A DNA stretch of 24,033 nucleotides from an uncultured Acetatifactor sp. (lineage in GTDB: Bacteria > Bacillota > Clostridia > Lachnospirales > Lachnospiraceae), in NCBI GenBank assembly GCA_910586435.1, contig CAJUGT010000006.1, forward strand, positions 36,178-60,210, given 5' to 3'. Both the position numbers and the translations under genes were made by a program. The notes under the pieces were generated by a model. That model made no database searches. It was given only the letters and a program-made list of their open reading frames with translations, and was not told the DNA's origin. Of this stretch, positions 1-8,298 are shown in pieces (the first letter of the stretch is position 1; the number at the start of each line of letters is the position of its first letter).

Positions 1-69
1 TTGTGACCCTAAATCATTCCGGGTACCTTCAGGCGGATGCTGTTTTATTTCCAGTTCCGCTTCCGCCTT

Positions 70-720
70 TTAGCAGTCTTCCTTTAAATAGGCCAGAACT
101 TCATGCAGGTCTTTGAAGATTCTGTGGCTGAGTCGGCGCATTTCCTCGTCGGGGGCTATCATATCCGGCACCATAAGCGGCTTCATTCCGGCTCTGTAAG
201 CGGACCTTATGCCGTTAGGCGAATCTTCAATGGCATAGGCTTCTTTGGGGTCTGCTCCAAGCCCTGCGCAGGCACGCAGATAGATATCCGGCAAAGGTTT
301 GGAATGTTCCACCATATCTCCTGTCACCACCGCCCTAAAGCTATCTTCAATACCGGCCAGTTTCAGATGACTTCTGACGGACTCACCTTTGGTAGACGAT
401 GCAAGCCCCACCACATACTTTGAATTCTTCAGCCAATCTAACAGTTCTTTTACCCCCGGCTTTACAGGCAGGCCCTTTTCTTCTATGTATTTTCGGAACC
501 AGGCACTTGTCTGTTCCCGAAATCTTGCATAATCAAAATCCTCCCCATAGGCATTCATAACAATACGCCTGCTGTCGTTGGCGTTCAAACCAATGCACTG
601 TGGAAATACCTCCTCCATTCCCGGCAATTTATTTTCTTTTGCCACTTCCACCCAGGCTTTCATACATAACACTTCCGTATCAAATAACACACCGTCCATA
701 TCAAACACAATTGCTTTCAT
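70..720 (-). CDS. HAD-superfamily phosphatase/phosphomutase (beta-phosphoglucomutase-like)
   Basis: A 216-residue haloacid dehalogenase hydrolase of subfamily IA with a helical cap. Motif I is FDMDGVLFD near the N-terminus (nucleophile Asp7, acid/base Asp9). Motif II is in GLASSTKGES, the motif III Lys in HSKPLPDIYL, and the metal-binding Asp in AIEDSPNGIRSA, so all catalytic parts are present. An open frame continues upstream to 876, but the start at 720 is preferred: it begins MKAIVFDMDG, has an AGAGGA site just upstream, and avoids overlapping the neighbour. It starts 10 bases after the DHHW gene stops, so it is probably the last gene of that operon. The family acts on phosphosugars and other small phosphate esters; the substrate cannot be read from sequence. 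Confidence 0.93.
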   Translation of the reverse strand: MKAIVFDMDGVLFDTEVLCMKAWVEVAKENKLPGMEEVFPQCIGLNANDSRRIVMNAYGEDFDYARFREQTSAWFRKYIEEKGLPVKPGVKELLDWLKNSKYVVGLASSTKGESVRSHLKLAGIEDSFRAVVTGDMVEHSKPLPDIYLRACAGLGADPKEAYAIEDSPNGIRSAYRAGMKPLMVPDMIAPDEEMRRLSHRIFKDLHEVLAYLKEDC

Positions 721-730
721 ACATTCCTCT

Positions 731-1852
731 TCATTCCACATACATAAACCCGTCAAGAAAATGAATGCAATTATACAATACCAATACATCCATTCCCTCC
801 TCCGGCTCATATTTCTCCATAAATCCAAACAATCTTCCGTTAAAATACCGCAAATCCACCACATAAATCTTCTCATAATGAGATGTAAGCATTGGAATAA
901 AACAGTTTGCGTAAGAATCCTTTATCACAAAAATGGCTTTTCCATTATGACACTCCGTTTCAATTTCAACAAACCCATGATTGTCATCCATAAAAAACGC
1001 ATATTTATTTTTGGTGTCTAAGTGGGATTCCTCATAACAGCTGTCCGTCACACTCTGAAAGTCATATGTCACCTTTGCCACATGCTCCTCTGTCTCCGGA
1101 AAATACTGTATCTTTTCCCCCTCTATTGGCAGATTAATCTTGGAATGCAATGTCCCCAGGAACTCATCTGTTACAGTTTCAAGCGCTTCTGACCCATGAT
1201 AAAAAGCCTCATAGCCCATGGCTTCCGTCCATGCCAAATATCCATAGTATGCCCCCAGGCTTGTCCAATGATGATCCGTGCGATAATAAATCTCTTCCTG
1301 CCTATGGTCCCACAGCATGGAATACACATCCACACAATGATTCTCCCCAACTCGTTCTTCCACTTGGGCCAGAAGCCTTGTCTCATCGTAATACGGCCCA
1401 TAAGCAGGCATCTTATCCGTCAGGATATTGTCCGCCGTAGGCACAAGCATTACCATTGCGTCCCATCGCTTCACCAGCTTTTCCAGCAAATCAAGTTTCT
1501 GAGTCTCCTGGGCGACGGTATATTTTTCCGGCAGATGCTGTTCTATCAAGTATCCGTCCGCTCCAAGATATACCCCGTTTATCTCTTGTTTTTGCAGAAA
1601 CAAGTCCGTATACGTATGCACGCTGATCCACTTATCCCTGCTCACAAACTGATCCGTCACATAGGTTTCATATTTTTCTGTATAATCGCCCAAAAACAGT
1701 GCTTCTGCGGAAAAATCCGGTTTCGAGGCAAGCACCCTGTTTTCCGTCTCAGAAAACAGCCTTTCCTCGCTTATGAAATCCGCAATGGTTAAAATAAAAA
1801 TAATTCCCGAAATCAACCCTATGGTAATCAAGGCATTTCTCTTTTCCCCCAT
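731..1852 (-). CDS. DHHW family protein (AlgJ/AlgX-like SGNH partner of MBOAT)
   Basis: A 373-residue protein with an N-terminal membrane anchor (about residues 8-26) and an extracytoplasmic domain. The signature DHHW is at residues 193-196 (context YRTDHHWTSLGAYYG), and a KDSYAN motif lies at about 311-316; these are the expected Asp-His and Ser parts of the AlgJ/AlgX-like fold. Such proteins are encoded with MBOAT acyltransferases and are thought to complete transfer of acyl (often acetyl) groups to cell-surface glycans outside the membrane. The MBOAT gene lies upstream on the same strand. The start is set by AGGAGG six bases before ATG. The 283-base gap from MBOAT, filled with duplicated hairpins, is unusual for such a pair. 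The target glycan is unknown. Confidence 0.9.
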   Translation of the reverse strand: MGEKRNALITIGLISGIIFILTIADFISEERLFSETENRVLASKPDFSAEALFLGDYTEKYETYVTDQFVSRDKWISVHTYTDLFLQKQEINGVYLGADGYLIEQHLPEKYTVAQETQKLDLLEKLVKRWDAMVMLVPTADNILTDKMPAYGPYYDETRLLAQVEERVGENHCVDVYSMLWDHRQEEIYYRTDHHWTSLGAYYGYLAWTEAMGYEAFYHGSEALETVTDEFLGTLHSKINLPIEGEKIQYFPETEEHVAKVTYDFQSVTDSCYEESHLDTKNKYAFFMDDNHGFVEIETECHNGKAIFVIKDSYANCFIPMLTSHYEKIYVVDLRYFNGRLFGFMEKYEPEEGMDVLVLYNCIHFLDGFMYVE

Positions 1853-1869
1853 ATATGACCTCCTATTCC

Positions 1870-2125
1870 AGTTCCGTCTCTTCTCTCCGGTGCCCTATAT
1901 CTCAGGGAAGGAATCTTCAGCCACTTTCGTGTCTGAATTTCCTTCCGGGCACCTCCGTTTCGAGACTGTTCTTCCGGGTCCTTAGTTCCGTCTCTTCTCT
2001 CCGGTGCCCTAAATCCTCAGGGAAGGAATCTTCAGCCACTTTCATGTCTGAATTTCCTTCCGGGCACCTCCGTTTCGAGACTGTTCTTCCGGGTCCTTGG
2101 TTCCGTCTCTTCTCTCCGGTGCCCT
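1870..2125 (-). repeat. Tandem duplication of a 114-bp long-hairpin element (two copies plus 27-nt partial)
   Basis: Copy 1 spans 1870-1983, copy 2 spans 1984-2098, and a third, partial copy runs 2099-2125. Copies 1 and 2 differ at only a few positions. Each unit folds as a long hairpin: GGTGCCC pairs with GGGCACC, GGAAGGAA with TTCCTTCC, and TTCAG with CTGAA. Read on the minus strand the tip is CAC-GAAA-GTG, a GNRA tetraloop. In copy 2 the closing C-G pair becomes U-G on the minus-strand RNA, but C-A on the plus strand, which favours a minus-strand RNA. The array sits between the MBOAT stop and the RBS of the DHHW gene, so it would lie in the operon mRNA. Confidence 0.9.
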
Positions 2126-2135
2126 GCTCAAATTT

Positions 2136-3548
2136 TTAGAAACGAAAATACAGAAAGGGATTGTAGGATGCTTCTACAATTCCAGCAATGGACACCAGCA
2201 GCAATGCCGCCGGAATCAGCTTTTCTCCAAAGCGATACAGAGCGATTCCAATCCCTGTCTTTGATTTTTCCAATGCCCTGGAAAACATATGCGGAAAGGG
2301 AACGGATGCCACAAGTGAAAAAAGAAACAGCACGAAAAACTGTCTGCCAAGATAAAGCGCCTGCCTGTCCAGCACTACGCCCGTAGCGCCTGCCATGGCC
2401 CCCAGGTATCCCGCAATTCCGGAGAGTGTCTCTATTGCGAACAATACCCAGCCCACCAGCACCACCAGAAGCGTGTACACAATTCCCACCGCCTTTGGCA
2501 GCCATGCCAGAAGTCTGCCCAGAAACAACTTCTCCAACATTAACGCAAGGGCAAACCACAGACCCCATAACAGGAAATTCCATCCCGCTCCATGCCAGAT
2601 GCCGGTAAGCATCCAGACTATCAGAATATTGCACAATTGTCTGGGCAGTCCTTTCCTGTTGCCTCCCAAAGGAATGTACACATATTCCCTGAACCAGCTT
2701 CCCAAAGAGATATGCCATCTGCGCCAAAATTCAGTAACAGAAGCCGATATATATGGATAATTGAAATTCTCCGGGAAATGGAACCCCAGCATTTCCCCCA
2801 ACCCTATGGCCATGTCGGAATATCCGGAGAAATCAAAATATATCTGGAACGCAAATGCTGCTACACCCATCCATGCTGTGGCCAAACTGATACGGCTGCT
2901 GTCCATCCCTGACACCAGCACCCACAATTCACCCATTTGATTCGCAAGCAGCACCTTTTTGGCCATTCCGACACAAAAGCGTTTCAATCCCGCACTGATT
3001 GCCTGTAGACTCACCTGACGATCGTGAAGCCGCTCTTCCACCTCCCGATACTTTACAATGGGTCCTGCAATTAACTGGGGAAACATGGTCACATATACCC
3101 CAAAGTCCAACAAGTTCTTCTGCACTTTCGCCTCTCCACGGTAGACGTCAATGGTATATGACATGGTCTGAAAAGTATAAAAAGAAATCCCGATTGGCAG
3201 TGGCAGCCCCATCTGGGGCAGAGAACTGCCGGTCAAAGAATTGATTGTCCCAATCAAAAAATCCACATACTTGAAAAAGCAAAGTACGGAGAGATTAATG
3301 AGCACAGAAGAAAGCAAAATTGCCCTGGCAGCTTTTCTCCCCCTGAACCGCTCCAGCATCCTTCCATGCGTATAATCTACCATAGTGGAAAACAGCATCA
3401 GCAGTACATACACCGGCTCCCCCCAGGCATAAAAAAATAAACTCCCCAAAAAGAGGATGAAATTTTTCATCCTCTTGGGAGCTGCATAATAACACACAAA
3501 AAATAAGGGAAAAAATCGAAAGAGAAATATTACACTACTGAAAACCAT
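2136..3548 (-). CDS. MBOAT family O-acyltransferase (AlgI-like)
   Basis: A 470-residue multi-pass membrane protein of the membrane-bound O-acyltransferase family. Visible hallmarks are the N-terminal MVFSSVIFLFRFFPLFF, the PIGISFYTFQTMSYTIDVYRG stretch, the WRRWHISLGSWFREYVYIPLG block with His279, and GIWHGAGWNF with the catalytic-type His319. The family moves an acyl group from a cytoplasmic donor across the membrane for O-acylation of exopolysaccharide or wall polymers. The start at 3548 has AGGAGA upstream and matches the family N-terminus; a longer in-frame start at 3620 would overlap the lipoprotein gene and is less likely. It begins 40 bases after the DUF4358 gene ends and precedes the DHHW partner. 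Confidence 0.95.
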   Translation of the reverse strand: MVFSSVIFLFRFFPLFFVCYYAAPKRMKNFILFLGSLFFYAWGEPVYVLLMLFSTMVDYTHGRMLERFRGRKAARAILLSSVLINLSVLCFFKYVDFLIGTINSLTGSSLPQMGLPLPIGISFYTFQTMSYTIDVYRGEAKVQKNLLDFGVYVTMFPQLIAGPIVKYREVEERLHDRQVSLQAISAGLKRFCVGMAKKVLLANQMGELWVLVSGMDSSRISLATAWMGVAAFAFQIYFDFSGYSDMAIGLGEMLGFHFPENFNYPYISASVTEFWRRWHISLGSWFREYVYIPLGGNRKGLPRQLCNILIVWMLTGIWHGAGWNFLLWGLWFALALMLEKLFLGRLLAWLPKAVGIVYTLLVVLVGWVLFAIETLSGIAGYLGAMAGATGVVLDRQALYLGRQFFVLFLFSLVASVPFPHMFSRALEKSKTGIGIALYRFGEKLIPAALLLVSIAGIVEASYNPFLYFRF

Positions 3549-3588
3549 ATCGCTGTTCTCCTGATTTGACCTCTCGGATATGAAAAGA

Positions 3589-4242
3589 TTATTGCCCCAG
3601 CTTATTCTTGATTGCTTCAATTACAAGCTTATTTGCCTCCTGGCACTGAGCAATGACAGCTTCCTCACCTTTGTCCGACGCATCCATGGTATCGGCGCCA
3701 AGTTGAACAAAAAGCACATAATCTCCAATTTTCTCTACCATAGAAGCCTGAACCTTTCCTATGTTCATAGGGTATTGAAGCGAATCGTTAATTTGGACAT
3801 CACGGTAGGCATTTAAAGCAGTCTCCACCGCATCCACCTGGTCCGGTTTTGCCTTCACCACCACCAATGTGTCTACATTCGTGCTGATCATGGGAATCTC
3901 TGCCAGGAAATCGTCATACATTTCTTTTGTCACTCCGAATTTTGCCGCAAGCATCTCAGAATCCAGCATCATATCAGGCCAGTAATTTTCTCCCAGCGCC
4001 TCTGTAACGGCAGCCCTCAGCCCTGTCATTTCTTCACTCCATCCGTCATCCGTTCCCGGCAGCATATCCTCGCTTCCGCTCCCGGACGGCACGTCAGAAG
4101 GATTCTCCTGTGAACCCGAACTGCTCTGAATACTGGAGCTGTTGGTCCCGGAATTTCCCTGGCCCTCATCCGCATTCTTGCCGCACGCCGCAAGGCCGAA
4201 CATCATCATACCTGTCAACAAATACACCACTGATTTTTTCAT
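3589..4242 (-). CDS. DUF4358 domain lipoprotein
   Basis: A 217-residue secreted lipoprotein. The signal peptide is MKKSVVYLLT... with lipobox GLAAC (Cys20), followed by a Ser/Gly/Asn-rich linker (about 24-65) and a C-terminal domain matching the DUF4358 pattern: an early helix with EALGENYWPDM, a central VDTLVVVKAKPDQVDAVETAL and a final amphipathic helix. The biochemical function of DUF4358 is unknown to me. Its place directly before the MBOAT and DHHW genes suggests it belongs to the same surface-polymer acylation group. The start has GGGAGG seven bases before ATG. An intergenic hairpin element ends just upstream of that RBS. Confidence 0.88.
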   Translation of the reverse strand: MKKSVVYLLTGMMMFGLAACGKNADEGQGNSGTNSSSIQSSSGSQENPSDVPSGSGSEDMLPGTDDGWSEEMTGLRAAVTEALGENYWPDMMLDSEMLAAKFGVTKEMYDDFLAEIPMISTNVDTLVVVKAKPDQVDAVETALNAYRDVQINDSLQYPMNIGKVQASMVEKIGDYVLFVQLGADTMDASDKGEEAVIAQCQEANKLVIEAIKNKLGQ

Positions 4243-4259
4243 AATTATACCTCCCATTC

Positions 4260-4345
4260 CAGTTCAGTGTCTCCACTGCGGTGCCCTTTTTCACTCTTGA
4301 GGGTGTGTAAATTTCCCTCTTTGGACATCCGTTCTGCCAGAACTG
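4260..4345 (-). repeat. Diverged relative of the 114-bp hairpin element, upstream of DUF4358 RBS
   Basis: Bounded by CAGTTC (4260-4265) and GAACTG (4340-4345). It shares with the 1870-2125 units the edge TTCCAGTTC, the block CGGTGCCCT, an inner GAGGG/CCCTC stem, and a right edge ACATCCGTTC...ACTGTT. In both places the left edge is only a few bases from the RBS of the next minus-strand gene, so both would form the 3' end of an mRNA leader. Confidence 0.7.
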
Positions 4346-4383
4346 TTTATAACGATATATGACTGATTCTGCCACATATATAC

Positions 4384-4412
4384 ATTATAACCATATACTG
4401 ACATTTTACACA
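4384..4412 (-). promoter_or_regulatory. Possible promoter for the DUF4358-MBOAT-DHHW operon
   Basis: On the minus strand a perfect TATAAT lies at 4384-4389. The -35 position, 17 bases upstream (4407-4412), reads TGTGTA, which is weak. The spacing and AT-rich surroundings fit a sigma-A promoter giving a leader of about 130 bases that contains the hairpin element. Confidence 0.4.
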
Positions 4413-4445
4413 TCTTAACACACATTTCTCCATAAGGCAAATATT

Positions 4446-4520
4446 TTATTTGACATGTTCCTGCCATCCACCAATTTTCTCCCTGTATAATTTCCAGTCC
4501 CTTTTTGAAGGCTCAACCAT
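4446..4520 (-). pseudogene. Truncated small ORF (24 codons) resembling the start of a common Lachnospiraceae small protein
   Basis: The minus strand reads ATG at 4520 preceded by a good GGAGGAA site, then MVEPSKRDWKLYREKIGGWQ and EHVK before TAA at 4446. The RDWKLYREKI.GWQE pattern resembles, from memory, the N-terminus of a roughly 90-100 residue hypothetical protein frequent in Lachnospiraceae (sometimes labelled multidrug transporter without basis). Nothing like its remaining 70 residues follows in any frame, so this looks like a decayed 5' remnant with its RBS intact. It could also be a real micro-peptide. It lies 54 bases after the membrane glycosyltransferase-like gene. Confidence 0.5.
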
Positions 4521-4573
4521 TTCGCATTTCCTCCATCTAAGCATGAAAGGCAACGATATATGCCAATTGATAC

Positions 4574-6235
4574 CTACCTCTGCCGAAAGCCATCTTCCAG
4601 TCCGTTCCCCCGAAGATCTATTTCATATTCCGGCATGGGAATTGCGGGGAACAAATCATATCCTACCCATCCTCCAGAGGGCGAATAATAAATCTTTACC
4701 CCATCCAAGTCATAACTTTCCAGCTCATACTGCCCATAGGTTTCCTGCCAGACATAATTGGGCAGCTGACAGCAGCCCAATACATAGTCATAACCCACAT
4801 AGAGCTTGTACACACCATAAAGCAGCAAGACGACATAACCTATCCTGGCCAATTTCAGCTTTTCTAAAACAAAGCCGCAGACCAATGCCGCCAACAGAAG
4901 CACATGGGCATACCCATACCGCATCATGGGCGCGCTGAACTGCCAGAAAAGATAACAGCACATTACCGTACCCAGGACCAAAAGCATATCCAGCTTTTGC
5001 CATTGCTTCCTGATAATAGTCGCCACACCAATTCCAACCGTTACGACACAGGATACCATATCTGCCAGAACCAATAATTTCTCTGTGGCAGACAGCTCAT
5101 TTCGGAACCAATTGGGAAACCATAAACCAAACGGCGCATCCATTCCCAAATCATTTGCTCCCTTTGCCCAGATTTCTATTTGGGCCGCATCCGTTCTAAT
5201 CTCTCCCAGATTCATCATTTTCCAGTCCACGGAGAACAAATCCAGGGATGCAAAAGGGTAGAGCAGCCAGCCTGTAATCAAAACTGTCCGCACCATCCAC
5301 GGTACCGCCGTCAACAATCCCAGAAGAAGATATATGCCGATTTCCTTCCACCTTTTCTCCTTCAGCAACACATATGCCGGTTTCAGAATAAGTATCAGAA
5401 TCAACCCCGCTGACAGCTTTAATGTAATCGTATACGCACACAGCACGCACAAAAGACCATAAGGAGCAATATTGCTCTCTTTTCCTTCCTCCTCCGTTTC
5501 CAGCCGCGCAAGCCACTTAATCACGACAAAAAATATGGTACACATCACTGCGTAATCCGATGACGGAGCAATTACCTCATCCCATATAGTTGTCAGATAA
5601 TAAGCTGCCCCCACCCTGGCATAATCGGACAAAAGCATTTTTCCGCGCCGAAAACACCTCCTTATCTCCAGCACGTTCACGCTCAGAAGAAAGGCAATCA
5701 GACCATTTACCGTATGCAGGGAATGCCCCAGCAAAAATTTCATACTGTACAATGCGGACAGCGCAAAAAGAGAACTGTTATATCCAAAACGACTGTGGAG
5801 ATTCCCCAGCCCTTCCACCACACCATACTCTTCTATCCATCGGATGCTCTGTCCATGATAGAGATCCATGTCCGGCACCATATATCCTCTGGAAGTAAAA
5901 AATCCCCACAGCAGGAACAACGCCAGCAACACAATTTTGTACCCTGAGGAACAATTCTTCCAGGCTCCCTTTATAAATCCTGCCATCCGCTTTCCCATCA
6001 GGACGCAGATTAAGACACTAAGCAGCACAAGTATCACATTTGCCTCAATACTCACCCGATAAAACAGGCTGAAAATCTGAGCATAAACTGTGGAAACCAC
6101 CAGTCCCGCCATGAGAATACTGTCCACACGCTCCAGTTCATAATGCAGTGTTTTCCCCGAAAACCTTGAAAAAGCATAGCCCAGGCAGAATACTATCAAC
6201 AGCATATACAACCAATTTATAATAACGGTCAGCAT
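4574..6235 (-). CDS. Polytopic membrane protein, GT-C glycosyltransferase-like (LIC_10190-type)
   Basis: A 553-residue protein with roughly ten to twelve hydrophobic helices and a soluble tail of about 60 residues. After the third helix, on the expected extracytoplasmic loop, it has PDMDLYHGQSIRWIEEYG (Asp122, Asp124, His127) and then GLGNLHSRFGYNSS. An acidic motif in the first large outer loop is the hallmark of GT-C enzymes that use polyprenyl-phosphate sugars. The YHGQSIRW...GNLH arrangement recalls the LIC_10190 membrane family. The start has GGAGG close to ATG. A terminator pair separates it from the ABC exporter upstream, and surface-polymer modification genes follow. A role in glycan assembly is inferred; the substrate is unknown. 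Confidence 0.72.
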   Translation of the reverse strand: MLTVIINWLYMLLIVFCLGYAFSRFSGKTLHYELERVDSILMAGLVVSTVYAQIFSLFYRVSIEANVILVLLSVLICVLMGKRMAGFIKGAWKNCSSGYKIVLLALFLLWGFFTSRGYMVPDMDLYHGQSIRWIEEYGVVEGLGNLHSRFGYNSSLFALSALYSMKFLLGHSLHTVNGLIAFLLSVNVLEIRRCFRRGKMLLSDYARVGAAYYLTTIWDEVIAPSSDYAVMCTIFFVVIKWLARLETEEEGKESNIAPYGLLCVLCAYTITLKLSAGLILILILKPAYVLLKEKRWKEIGIYLLLGLLTAVPWMVRTVLITGWLLYPFASLDLFSVDWKMMNLGEIRTDAAQIEIWAKGANDLGMDAPFGLWFPNWFRNELSATEKLLVLADMVSCVVTVGIGVATIIRKQWQKLDMLLVLGTVMCCYLFWQFSAPMMRYGYAHVLLLAALVCGFVLEKLKLARIGYVVLLLYGVYKLYVGYDYVLGCCQLPNYVWQETYGQYELESYDLDGVKIYYSPSGGWVGYDLFPAIPMPEYEIDLRGNGLEDGFRQR

Positions 6236-6269
6236 ACTCCCTCCAAATAACCTTTTCTTCTCTGAATAA

Positions 6270-6303
6270 CAAAAGGCATCAGTTCAATGAACTGACTGAA
6301 CTG
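6270..6303 (-). terminator. CAGTTCA/TGAACTG hairpin, possible second terminator
   Basis: CAGTTCA at 6280-6286 can pair with TGAACTG at 6288-6294 or with a second TGAACTG at 6297-6303. On the minus strand it is followed by ATGCCTTTTG, a short U-tract. The outer sequence TTACG matches the edge of the terminator at 14184-14220, so it belongs to the same element family. Confidence 0.45.
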
Positions 6304-6310
6304 TTACGAC

Positions 6311-6338
6311 AAAAGAGGGCGCTGTATCGCATCCCTCT
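6311..6338 (-). terminator. Terminator of the ABC exporter operon
   Basis: On the minus strand AGAGGG (6333-6338) pairs with CCCTCT (6314-6319) across a GC-containing loop and is followed by TTTTG. It lies about 20 bases beyond the stop of the second ABC gene. Confidence 0.6.
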
Positions 6339-6358
6339 CTTGCCAAAATTGACATATA

Positions 6359-8134
6359 CTATGCTGAAACTTCATGGTGGTACTGCAATTCATATAATTT
6401 TTTATAAATCCCTCCCGCAGCCAGCAATTCCTGATGCGTCCCCTGTTCCCTGATTTTTCCCTTATGCATTACCATAATACAGTCCGCATGTTGAATGGTG
6501 GACAGACGATGGGCAACCATAATGGTAGTTCTTCCTTCCATTAATTTCTCTAAAGCTTCCTGAATCAGCAGCTCTGTTTCCGTGTCTATGTTGGCCGTGG
6601 CCTCATCCATAACAAGGATACTGGGGTTGTGGGCAAGGGTTCTGGCAAAGGACAAAAGCTGTCTCTCCCCCGCTGAAAAGGTAGATCCCCTCTCAGATAC
6701 AGGCTCCTGATAACCCTTCGGCAGTTTCTCTATAAAATGGGAGGCATTCACATATTCCGCAGCCGCCTTAATATCCGCGAAAGGAATTTCCTGATTGTGC
6801 AGACGTATGTTGTTCTCAACATTTCCCTCAAAGATAAACACATCCTGCTGCATCTGCCCAATGGCGCCACGCAGCTGTTTCTTGGAAAGTCTTCTGATAT
6901 CCACTCCGTCAATATAAATATTTCCCTGCTGAATATCATAATACCTTCCTATCAAATTTAATATGGAAGACTTCCCGGCGCCGGTAGCACCCACAAAGGC
7001 CACCTTTTGCCCTGGTTCTATCACAAAGGAAACATCCCTCAGCACATAATTCTCATCGTCATAGGCAAACCACACATGGGAAAATTCTATTCTTCCCTTT
7101 ATCTCCTCCAGAACCACCGGCTTTTCATCCTCTTTCACCAAAGGTTCCTCATCCATAATAGTAAATATTTTCTCGGCGGATGCCAGGGAGGACTGCAAGG
7201 TGGAGAACTGCTCCGCAAGTTCCTGAATGGGTTCAAAAAAGGATTGGATATACTGAGCAAAAATATACAATGTGCCGATGGAAATAACTCCCCCCAACAC
7301 ATCCCTGCTGCCCACTCCAAGCACAATCATCAGGGATATAATGCTCAAAATATATATCAGCGGCCGGAAAACGGCAAAAACCATCATTTCCTTGTACAAT
7401 GCCCGGTATAACTTATAATTCTTATCGTTAAATTCCTCATATTTGCGTTTTTCCCTTCCGAAAATCTGTATAATACGCATACCGGAGATATTCTCGGACA
7501 GGAATGTGTTCAAATCCGTCAAACGGGTTCTGGAAACCCGGTAAGTCTGCCTGGCAATCTTGCGGAACACCACTGTCAGCACCGCCACAAAAGGCAGCAA
7601 AACAAAGGAAATGAGCGCAAGCTTCCAGTCCATCAGCAGCATAATAATGGCAAGACCGATTATTTTGATAATATTGCGGAACAGACGTACCAAAATGCCT
7701 GAATACATTTCATCCAGCGCTTCCACATCATTGGTCACACGGGTCACAAGCTTCCCCACCGGAGTCAAATCAAAATATCGGCAGCTTAAGGACTGAATAT
7801 GCGCATACAGTTCCTTTCTGACCGTAAAGATGATTCCCTGCCCCGTCTTCTGCAATATCCAGGTCTGGGTTATATTAAACACAAAACTGAGGATGAGCAC
7901 AATGCCATATTTCACAGCCGTCTCCACAATCACATCATAGTTTCCCTCTGCCTGGAACAAATCTATGGCATCACCAATCAGCATGGGACGATACAGGTCA
8001 ATCCCTGTCAGAGCCAGTACCAACACAAGGCAGAGCGCCACCCATCCCGCATATGGTTTCATATAGGAAAGCAGATGCAGTAAGGCATTTCCTCTATAAT
8101 TTGATTCTATCTTATCCTCCGTCAACGCACTCAT
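6359..8134 (-). CDS. ABC exporter half-transporter, canonical-ATPase subunit (YheH/BmrD-like partner)
   Basis: A 591-residue fused permease-ATPase (type IV ABC exporter fold): six membrane helices in the first about 320 residues, then a nucleotide-binding domain. Walker A is GATGAGKS (382-389), the signature is degenerate FSAGE (486-490), and Walker B is ILVMDE with the catalytic Glu at 511, followed by ATANID and a HRLST switch His. A complete Walker B with a non-standard signature is what one expects of one half of an asymmetric heterodimer. The partner gene lies 164 bases upstream on the same strand. The start at 8134 has a perfect AGGAGG; the longer frame to 8239 begins inside the intergenic hairpin region. 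Likely exports lipids, peptides or drugs. Confidence 0.95.
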   Translation of the reverse strand: MSALTEDKIESNYRGNALLHLLSYMKPYAGWVALCLVLVLALTGIDLYRPMLIGDAIDLFQAEGNYDVIVETAVKYGIVLILSFVFNITQTWILQKTGQGIIFTVRKELYAHIQSLSCRYFDLTPVGKLVTRVTNDVEALDEMYSGILVRLFRNIIKIIGLAIIMLLMDWKLALISFVLLPFVAVLTVVFRKIARQTYRVSRTRLTDLNTFLSENISGMRIIQIFGREKRKYEEFNDKNYKLYRALYKEMMVFAVFRPLIYILSIISLMIVLGVGSRDVLGGVISIGTLYIFAQYIQSFFEPIQELAEQFSTLQSSLASAEKIFTIMDEEPLVKEDEKPVVLEEIKGRIEFSHVWFAYDDENYVLRDVSFVIEPGQKVAFVGATGAGKSSILNLIGRYYDIQQGNIYIDGVDIRRLSKKQLRGAIGQMQQDVFIFEGNVENNIRLHNQEIPFADIKAAAEYVNASHFIEKLPKGYQEPVSERGSTFSAGERQLLSFARTLAHNPSILVMDEATANIDTETELLIQEALEKLMEGRTTIMVAHRLSTIQHADCIMVMHKGKIREQGTHQELLAAGGIYKKLYELQYHHEVSA

Positions 8135-8298
8135 AATTCTCCTCCTGTTCCGATTCCGTGATGCCCGGCCAATGGACCAATCATTACCGCCCTGACATTT
8201 GCCGGCATATGGGCTGCCGGCCTGAAAACAACACATCATTGAAGCATTCGCGTCATAACTGTTGGGACGTATCGCTGAATTATTCCCTTGGGTCCGTA
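8135..8298 (-). other. Structured spacer between the two ABC genes
   Basis: It contains a hairpin with arms GCCGGCA (8201-8207) and TGCCGGC (8215-8221). The edge near the next RBS reads CGGAATCGGAACAGG on the minus strand, and the far edge contains CAACAGTT. Both resemble the edges of the CAGTTC...GAACTG elements at 1870-2125 and 4260-4345, but the interior does not align. No gene is seen here. Confidence 0.4.

Noticed and set aside
1..69. Another copy of the 114-bp hairpin element at the left edge
   Set aside because: Short similarities (CCAGTTCCG, TTCCGGGT) and an AGGCGG/CCGCCT stem are present, but the diagnostic GGTGCCC/GGGCACC stem is missing and the window ends too soon to judge.
721..876. 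N-terminal extension of the HAD protein to 876
   Set aside because: The extra 52 residues overlap the DHHW gene and do not resemble the family. The start at 720 has an RBS and the motif I context.
4450..4938. Plus-strand promoter and gene at TTGACA (4450s) and TATAAT (4480s)
   Set aside because: The two boxes are about 30 bases apart, too far for a sigma-A promoter, and the 162-codon frame lies antisense to the membrane glycosyltransferase-like gene.
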